Shown: positions 56,401-64,000 of the stretch, in pieces
How the letters are laid out: every line of letters begins with the position of its first letter
How positions within the stretch are numbered: the stretch's first letter is position 1
Origin: Fasciolopsis buskii
Taxonomy: Eukaryota; Platyhelminthes; Trematoda; Plagiorchiida; Fasciolidae
Length of the DNA stretch: 64,000 bases
Direction of reading: 5' to 3'
Assembly (NCBI GenBank): GCA_008360955.1
Contig: LUCM01005081.1
Coordinates: 54,500 to 118,499 of the forward strand
Notes under the pieces: generated by a model
The model's input: only the letters and a program-made list of their open reading frames with translations
What the model was told of the DNA's origin: nothing
The model's database searches: none
Program-made: the position numbers and the translations under genes

Positions 56401-58640
56401 CCGTTAGTACAGATGAGTAAATGTAACTTCAATTCTAATAGAAAGAAAATTAATGGCATCAGCCTGAACTGTTGATTTGCCCCTGTATTCTCGTGCTCTA
56501 CGATGGGAGGTCGGTTATTCATTCTTAGACCACTGCGATCGTAGTGAGCAGTGGGCTCGTTACATGGGAGAGAAAGATGCCAAATCGCATAATTTATTGT
56601 GCAGGAACCTGATGAACCTATGCATCCGTTGCAGTAGGCCTGGTTAGAGGGCAATACATAACTATTTAAAGAGTCACAAGTGGTCTCTGGGCCATACGTC
56701 CTCAAGGGTCAGTCGAAAGCTGAAACGGGAAAGTCGGCAGAAGGTGGTAAGATGGTTGGGGGAGAAGACTGACCGGACAAATGAGGGGAAATGGAGAAAG
56801 GGACAGGCATGAGGTCAAACGTTCCGCGAATAGATGCAGCGTCCGTGTGATAGGGTTAGTTTTCCCACGCCTGGTTACTCTAGTGCCCTCCAAAATGCCC
56901 TACGCAAAATATGCAGCTTTTGATTTTGGTGCAGGGATTTTCACTCGTATTTTCTCACCATGGAGTGACTGTGGCTACCATTTCCATAATCTGTTTCATC
57001 GTCATTGACGCATCTGGTCGGACACGGCTGATATCGGGAGTGCTCTGGGATGGCTGTTAAGAGTTTTGAATTGACCACGCAGACGAACCATGACTCTAGA
57101 TGTGTCCCGAGTTGAACGGAGGGTACACGGGAAAAACCCGTGGGATTCTGGCTGGATCGTGCTGGACCTTGGACGTCTGTTGGTGTTTGTCATGCGGTCT
57201 GGGGACCTACCTTGGACCCCGTCGCAGACCTCCCGTTATGTTGGCGTTCCTTAAAAGTTCCAGCGGAGGAGATAAAGTCAGCAGATAGTGGTTTGTAATA
57301 TTGTGGAGAGCCGGATGCATATCTGAACCACACAGGACAGGGGCAGGTGACCGTGGGAGAACCCAGGGTTGCGCTGCCCCTGTAAATTGATGCAACATGG
57401 GAAGTCTGCTAATTCACGCATCACCGGCGCCTTATCAGTCTGAATTCTAAAGAACTTGCAGTGTGTGGAAACATCAATTATTTATGTCTGGTAATGAAAT
57501 TCCGATATTGTTGTCGGGGGATTTGAGCAGCAGGGAGCGCTTTACTCAGTGGAATTTTTTCACAAGTCTGACGCAGTGGAATGGATAGTGCATCGTGTCC
57601 GCTTCTCCAAGAAACCTCGACTTGGTCAACGGTACATCCCTACGGTCAGGGACGCTGAATAAACTGCGTTGATTGCACAGTTAATGTCTCTCCTGGATTG
57701 CGTACCTACGGAGTCAAGGAAGGTGCTTGTTGCTTTCAGATTGTTCAGACCTGCTACCGGCGTCAAATCCATGAAATGGATCGTGGAGTTCAACATGTAG
57801 TCTGTGCCCCCCCATGGACGTCAGCCGACCCGTGAGGTTTGATAATTTACTTCCAATGTCGATTAGCCTTTACTGGTTTCTTCCGGCAAATCTGTCACTT
57901 AGTGGCTTTCCTATCACCGATTGCTTTATTGTCCTTAAGACAGATCACTGGGTTGCTTACGGTTGAGCCCTCTTATTGGTTCTCGTGGTCTTCAAAAATT
58001 AAGTAACATTTGAGTGGCATGGAATAGAATTCTGAAGCGTTCATTTTCAACCAGATGGTCTGCCAGAATTAGAACAGTGGATCAACTAAAATGTACGGCG
58101 CGCTAATCAGATTCTCGCTGGGTCGAGCAAAATTTGCTTGGAATTTTTATAGATATATATCGATCTTTTATTCTGTATCTCTCATCGCGTCACGTTCAAA
58201 TAACGCGTCGAAACGGCAGATTCGTAAAGCCATTATTGTGAAAACATTAGAAAACGGAGGAAGTTATTTATAAAATGAATAACCACTGTATTAGCCAGGG
58301 AGTTTCTAGTAAAATTCGTGAAGCCAATCAGATGCTTTCGGTGATGCACTCCAATGAACAGGTGTGTCACTGAATTAGAATTTCTTTATTCACTTCTAGC
58401 TTATGTTTGCGCACCTTTAGCTAGAAACAAACAATTTAAAGCTACATTAAACGCAGAGAGTGCCACTAGCTTTTGTTGTCGAATAGAATATACTGACGAT
58501 TATTTCAAGCCAGTAATCGAGGTAGGGTTGAGAACTAATGTTCCACCAATAAACAGTAAAAATAATGAGCAGTTCTGAAGTAGGGCGGTCTCTTTATCTA
58601 GGACAGCTGACTCTGAATTAAAATGCTCTAAATATACAGG
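56401..58640. other. Unclassified repeat-like DNA
   Basis: Open frames at 56391-56705 (minus, 104 codons), 57100-57288 and 58354-58578 (plus) have no motif I can name. A LINE 5' part is possible for 56401-56705 because it precedes the endonuclease of the minus-strand LINE. Confidence 0.25.
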
Positions 58641-58699
58641 GGACATGCATCTAAATCAGTATTAATTAGAAAGCTCGCTAAACAGTGAAACCTGGGTTG

Positions 58700-60540
58700 T
58701 TGCAGAGTTGGGTAGAAACAACGAATGTCAAGAGACGAAGTGGCAATCCCCTTCCGAGAAGTGATCAACCTTGCTCAATACCGCGTCAACTCGGTCACCC
58801 TAAAATGCCGAGCATACACAGGCAAGCCACTAGTTACGTTTGAGTGTTTCACCGTGCCTTTCATTTAAAGGGCCCAAGATTCTGGCCAGGAGGACGACCG
58901 GTTGCTCCTGAATGCCGAGTCGAGTGTAGTCAAGGGGACCAAAAAGATTCCCATCATCCGAGACTTTAATTTACCAACAGTAGACTCGGCCTCCGGGGGG
59001 GGGTAAAAGAAAGTTTAAACGAGTGGCCACACTGAAATGCATTGTTGGCATATTAAGGACGATACCAGGTACAGATCTGAGCATGTCCCAGTGCTTCGAG
59101 GACCTTGCATTTTCGAGCCATATGGTTGATGTCCCCAAACTCCAGTGCCCCTCCGCGGAAATCAGGGTGGTTAAAGGGAGGCCTGAATCAGTTTTTCTTA
59201 GTGGCAACTCTGAGGTACCGCCAGGTGGGCAAAACGTCAACTATACTGGCCTGACTAAACTCCAAGTCGGAGAAACGGAGTTAACCTGGAACACGACCAA
59301 CGAAACTGATGTAGGAGGCGGTTTGAGAAAAACTAATGGATCCCCACGAATCGTGCAGGACGAATGTTCCATTTTAGGGTGTATGAATTGCAAACAAAAA
59401 CACCTTGGTGAAGAGCAGCCGTCTAAACATTCACTAGATTGCGAAATCGATGCTGAGCAATATAAGACAATGAGAGAAACCAGCAAATGTAAGTGCAATA
59501 GGCAAAACTTGGAAACACCGTAGTAAAGCTGATCCGAGGGTAAAGCGCAAGTCTGGGCGCGTGCTGGAAAAATGTGCTAAATGACACCCGAAGCGGTGTC
59601 ATGCATGTGTGCTGTGAAAAAGTCCTTAAGGATGATATCTTTCCGTTATTAGCCGGAGGCTGTCATCAAAAGTGACCTGAACACAACGGAAGCAGCAGTC
59701 TCCATAGGGTTGACAGGGGACCCGAGTGGCTCAGTGGTAGCTATCCTACCACAGGTTGCCGAAGATCTGTTGATAGCGACGAAAGATGCATAGCAGAATC
59801 TGAAGGGGCTGAACATAACAGGTCGGATAGGCTGGACCCTATTTGCCTGGCTATCATCAGGCTATCAGTGAACATAATCGCCGGCCCCATTTCAAAGTTG
59901 CCCGAAGCCCGTATGAACTACGGTACAATACCGAAAGTTTGAACCAGCACAGATGATGTGTCTGTCCGAACGCTGTACCGGTAAACTTCAGTCTAGCCAA
60001 CAATACCAGCAGTTGATGTGAGTTACTGGAAAAGCTAATCTGCACCCACATCTCCCAGTATCTTTGGGAGCAACCACTGCTCCGCCCCGTTAAGCGAGGA
60101 CTCGTAAAATAGATCGCGACTCAAAAATCATGTGATCCTTCGGTGAGGCCACTAAAATATTAGATGGGGGTCAGCAATTTGAGGTATGCTACGTTAACTT
60201 CAGAAAAGCGTTTAATTCAGTGAACCATCGCTTATTTCTGATAAAGGCTGGGTTGCTTGGTATCGGTGAGCAGGTATATCAGCAGGCGAATGCTTCTCCT
60301 ACCAAGAGAATATTTTGCGTAACGATAGGAGGAGGGTGTACGGCAAGCGTTCGGCAAGGGTGGGCGTCAAGGCTAATTTTTTTCCTGCCCTTCATAAGTG
60401 GCTCGCCCTCGGCCCTGCAACCGCCCATCCGCTGTTTTGCTGGTGTCGTCAGGATGGCACCATATACTGGCAGAGAAAACCTCAGCAAAGATATGGAGCT
60501 GTCCTAGGTGGGTTGATAAGTATGACTTGCTCCTAAAGAT
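58700..60540 (+). pseudogene. CR1-type LINE: endonuclease to RT palm
   Basis: Plus-strand frames in order: EDDRLLLNAESSVVKGTKK with IIRDFNLPTVDSAS (endonuclease, GDFNLPxVDW, about 58890-58995); FTRLRNRC (linker, about 59430); DDIFPLLAGGCHQ (about 59630); IAGPISKLPEARMNYGTIP (before the RT, about 59876); FEVCYVNFRKAFNSVNHRLF (motif A, about 60180); IKAGLLGIGEQVY; then SVRQGWASRLIFFLPF (motif B). The frame 59023-59523 is open by chance next to the true one. Many stops show it is dead. The wording is CR1-like. Confidence 0.8.
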
Positions 60541-62340
60541 AAGCAAAAGTTACTTGTTAACCTGATTCACCGGAAGTCTCAACTTATCATAAGATTGGGC
60601 CTCGTTTTCTTTAAACGGGGTTAGCGAGTGAGTGACGCAGGAAAGATCGTCATGTCAGATTTTGAATGGACGGTCTAGTGTGCCGCTGCATCCCAAGGGA
60701 TCAAAAGTTTGGTGTCTGGATTAAAGTGAGCCATGCCATATTTTACGCAGAGGGTTTTCAAACTCCTGCGCCATCTAAGGGAATACTGTGTGCGCTTGGC
60801 CCCCCTCTTCCAAGCGGACTTCGCCTTCCCCAGACATTTTCAGTGCTGGCCTCGCAACCCATTGAGGGGTGGGGTGGGAAGTCACATGGTCAAAAACCCT
60901 GTGGCCTAAAATCTCCTCTCGTCGATATGAAGAAGATACCGCGAGTGGTAGGTACAAGAAAGATCGTAAACGGCCTACCGGGTGTCAGACCAAACTGCAT
61001 TTCCAGCAGGAGATGGACTCCTGCACATGTGGATAGTGAGGAGCCCGCAGACCACGATCTAACCTGTTTTCTTGACTACATTTCTTCAGTATCGGAATCG
61101 TAAACATGGAACCGATGCCTGGGGACTTGGAAATTATGAATGATGTGGTTTCTTTTAATAGGATTCGGACGGCAACGAGAATGTGGGGGCCTCAGACAAG
61201 ACAGTAAAGTTGCGTGTTGGTGGGTTTTCGGTCGTTCTTTTGCATTCTTGCTTTATACTAAGAAGGCTTGTTTCGCGTAATTTTTCTCGTCATGGAAGTG
61301 AGATGAGAGAACTCGGTTTTATTTCGCTCGACAAAAACCTACTGACCTGAGCCTGCGAGACGTGAATGCCCATTCGGAGTGCATGTCATCGAAGGAATCT
61401 TGGACACTTGAACCGCGCGCACCAGAAATTTTCTCACGGAAGTTGAACTGAAATTAAGTGAGGCTGGAAGTATCAGTGTTCGGTGTGGACACAAAACGTA
61501 TTTGTTGGATCTCGTACGATATCTGAAACCTTACGGTTGAAAAACAGGACACAGACGGTATTGGAAGTTGGCAATATGCCAATGAGAACTGAATTGAGTT
61601 GGACGCTATGCCTTCTTTGAGTCACACCTTTTACCCTGTGTAACCCACGGGAAAGAAGACGCTCCACTGAAAATAGGACTGGTCACAAAAGGGACGGCAG
61701 CAAGCCCTCGGGACTCATTGGAAGGGCAAGCAATATATAAGACTTCAAGAAAAATGCGTAAAAGTTGGACGGGAGCCCCGGAAGTAAGTCTTGGGCATTT
61801 GATGATCCCTTCCATAGGGCGGCCAAAACGTCGGCAGGGGTTGGTGAGGTTGGCTTGCACAAACGCTGCAAGTGTGGAAAATAAGTTGCCGGAGTTAAAT
61901 TGCGGATTTCGCATGTAGGTCTGCTAGCTGTCATTGAGAACCACCTATATTAGGGGTAAACAGTAAAGAGCACACCGTCATGGCAAAGAAGTAGAATCAA
62001 GAGAGCCACATGCTGAAAACAAGGGGCTTGTATGAAATGTGAAGACAAACTTGGCTACCGAGAGCAGCTGATTCAAAGACGGGAGAGAAGGAGGATGTCA
62101 AACATTCAGTGACATTGCCGAGTTGTCTACTAAGGAATTATCGCTGGGGCAGCCAAATGCCAACTCAAATTTTCATAGTTGCATACACCCTAGGTAAGGA
62201 AAAACAGCGGGTGAAGCGCAAAACCACTAAGGAATCGGATAAACCAGCAGCCGGGAGAAAGCCGATTATCCGCTAGAAATTTTTAGAACAGTATGCAGAT
62301 GGGACCGTGGGGCAAAGGGACAAACACCAAGCCACGCCAC
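60541..62340 (+). other. Region between the two CR1 RT pieces
   Basis: The plus frame 60666-61103 (145 codons) is open but not recognised (it ends ADHDLTCFLDYISSVSES, perhaps an endonuclease end, SDHxLxxF). The rest is stop-rich. It may be the 5' part of the element whose RT follows at 62340. Confidence 0.3.
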
Positions 62341-63970
62341 TGGTATGGTGAAGATGTCGAATTAGGCGGTCTTTCATCTCTTTAAAGCGTTACTGAAAGA
62401 CGGGCTACTTCCCACAGACTGGTTCACTTCGACAGCAATACCAGTGCACGAAGACGGGTAGAAACATAAAGGTGGCAGCCATAGACCGGTGAGTCTGATA
62501 AAAAACATCGTTCTAAAACCCTTTCTAATTGTCCTGCGCCAAAGGATATTCAGCCGTCTGTTAGACAACAAGCAGCGGGACCTTTGGCACAAACGTTCAT
62601 GTACGGCCAACTTGATTAGCTTCTAGGACTAAGTTAGAGATTGGATAGAAAGTGGTGAAAAAGTAGAAATTTACTATCCCGACTTGCAGAAGGATTACCA
62701 TTCTGCCAACCACAGGCTTTCTGGTCTGAAATTTAGGGCTTTCGGGATGGACGCCAAGGTGAACAACTGGGCACCGCATGGTCGGAAGCCTGGATCATTC
62801 AGGATGTGACCACAGGTATCTCTCAGACAGGATTACTGCGCAGCAAGAGGCCTCAGTGGTCCGTCGCAGGACGGCTGCTGCTCCTGATGCATACCAACGG
62901 CATAACATGCCGGTTGCCAAATCAGTGTTTTATGTGCGCAGCTGAAGTCAAATTATTCGGGACGGCATATAGTGAAGCTGTCGAGAGGGGTCTGAATAAA
63001 TTTCACTGGTAGTTGCTAATGTGGGGTCTTCTGACGAGCTTGAGCAGGCGCAAGCGGTTCATGGAAGGAGAATCTAATTTTGCTGACCACATGGGTTCAC
63101 CTGGGCATTAGGTCGCGATGGAACAAACGCAGCAGTCGAGGAGCCTCGGGATATTAGCGAGTGCGGTCTTCACACCGAGGTCTCAATGTCGAAAAGCAGT
63201 CAAGAAGGCATGGTGTGCCTTATGCCGACCTAAGAGGACTGTATGATCTAGGTAGCTCAAGGTTCGGCCGCCGTTCAAGGCGTTTGTTCGACCGCACTTA
63301 CGGTAATGTGTCTAGGCATGAAAACCGCATCTGGTGAGAGATATGAAAATGCTGGAGCGGTTTCAGATCGCTTTTACGCGCTGGTTTGGACGGCCGAGGA
63401 TCATAAGTTATGAGCAAAGCCTGAGAACACTGGACTTTTGCTCTCTGGAAAGACGAAGGGAAAGAGGTTAGTTAATACGGTTCTTCAAAATCATTGAGGC
63501 ACTGGCCGACATACGCGGCTACCGTGAAGCCATATTTAGGGTAAATGGAACACCTAATAGAAGAGGGAAGACGAATATGAGAGGGTGTGCAGTTACAGGG
63601 CTGAGAAAGGAATTATTTGTCATACAAATGGAGAATAGCTGGCACAAGCTGCCGGGGGAAGTGGCCAAGGTGGGACTAGTGCATGAATCCAGGGGTAGGC
63701 TAGGCAATACACGGTTTCCTGTGTTTGAGGAAGTTAATGTGTGAGCTGTAGGGCTGAGAAGTGTTGTAAGAAGGAATGTACCTCAGTAATTTATCCCTTT
63801 GAAGATTGTTGGGATGAGAGTTGGAATCACATGCAACATTCGCAATAACGCCACAAAAAATGAACAGGGCTTCCACCCTCATGTTGTCGAGGCATTTTCT
63901 GACCCACGGGGTTTTCTGAGCAAGAACTGTGAGAATCAGGCATCTCGCCATAAAGTCCTGCAATGTTACT
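62341..63970 (+). pseudogene. CR1-type LINE: RT and C-terminal part
   Basis: Plus-strand blocks: HRPVSLIKNIVLKPFLIVLR (about 62480), RDWIESGEKVEIYYPDLQKD (motif A region, about 62640), SANHRLSGLKFRAFGMDAKV (about 62703), and far downstream LVRDMKMLERFQIAFTRWFG (about 63330), SYEQSLRTLDFCSLERRRER and WHKLPGEVAKVGL (about 63640), the usual C-terminal landmarks of CR1-like RTs. Several shifts occur. It ends in the hexamer tail at the window edge. It overlaps in content with the piece at 58700-60540, so two copies or one internally rearranged element are present. Confidence 0.8.
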
Positions 63971-64000
63971 GGAACTGGAACTGGAACTGGAACTGGAACT
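63971..64000 (+). repeat. (GGAACT)5 tail, cut by the window end
   Basis: Five perfect hexamers. It follows the CR1 RT C-terminus on the same strand, as expected for the short tandem repeat that ends CR1-type LINEs in place of poly(A). Confidence 0.85.

Noticed and set aside
59718..59765. tRNA-like start GAGTGGCTCAGTGGTAG
   Set aside because: No B box follows at a fitting distance, and the stretch lies within a CR1 reading frame.
20..64000. CRISPR array, bacterial operon or phage
   Set aside because: No regularly spaced direct repeats with spacers; introns, SINEs and LINEs show eukaryotic nuclear DNA.

Overview
The window looks like repeat-rich nuclear DNA of a flatworm, most likely a digenean trematode with a large genome. 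The grounds are one widely spaced multi-exon gene with GT..AG introns, and broken copies of several retrotransposon groups (Penelope-like with GIY-YIG endonuclease, CR1/L2/jockey-type LINEs, Ty3/gypsy with a CsRn1/Boudicca-like integrase, BEL/Pao) plus tRNA-derived SINEs. The taxon is inferred from this mix; no marker gene fixes the species.

Left part (1-4265): minus-strand LINE remains (endonuclease and reverse transcriptase pieces of two families) and one SINE-like sequence. Centre left (4266-30939): the only well supported cellular gene, a plus-strand orthologue of NF-kappa-B inhibitor-like protein 1 (NFKBIL1). Six coding exons join without a frame break into 504 codons plus stop. The protein has an N-terminal ankyrin block, an acidic middle and a C-terminal J-like segment with an HPD motif. 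Its introns (about 11.7, 6.3, 3.2, 0.14 and 3.8 kb) hold two Penelope-like loci, at least three copies of a tRNA-Arg-like SINE family, a hairpin-flanked tRNA-like cassette inserted inside a Penelope element, microsatellites, and some unassigned minus-strand open frames.

Right part (30940-64000): no cellular gene was recognised. It holds a Ty3/gypsy pol remnant with candidate LTR pieces and a nearby inverted repeat, a minus-strand LINE of about 5.5 kb whose reverse-transcriptase part is copied as a near-perfect 1.88-kb inverted repeat, a block of identical sequence repeated two to three times around two single N characters (probably unmerged contig overlaps), a BEL/Pao gag remnant, a further minus-strand LINE, and plus-strand CR1-type LINE sequence ending in a (GGAACT)n tail at the window edge.

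Mobile elements are labelled pseudogene or repeat because almost all carry frameshifts or stops. No CRISPR array, operon, rRNA or intact tRNA gene was seen.
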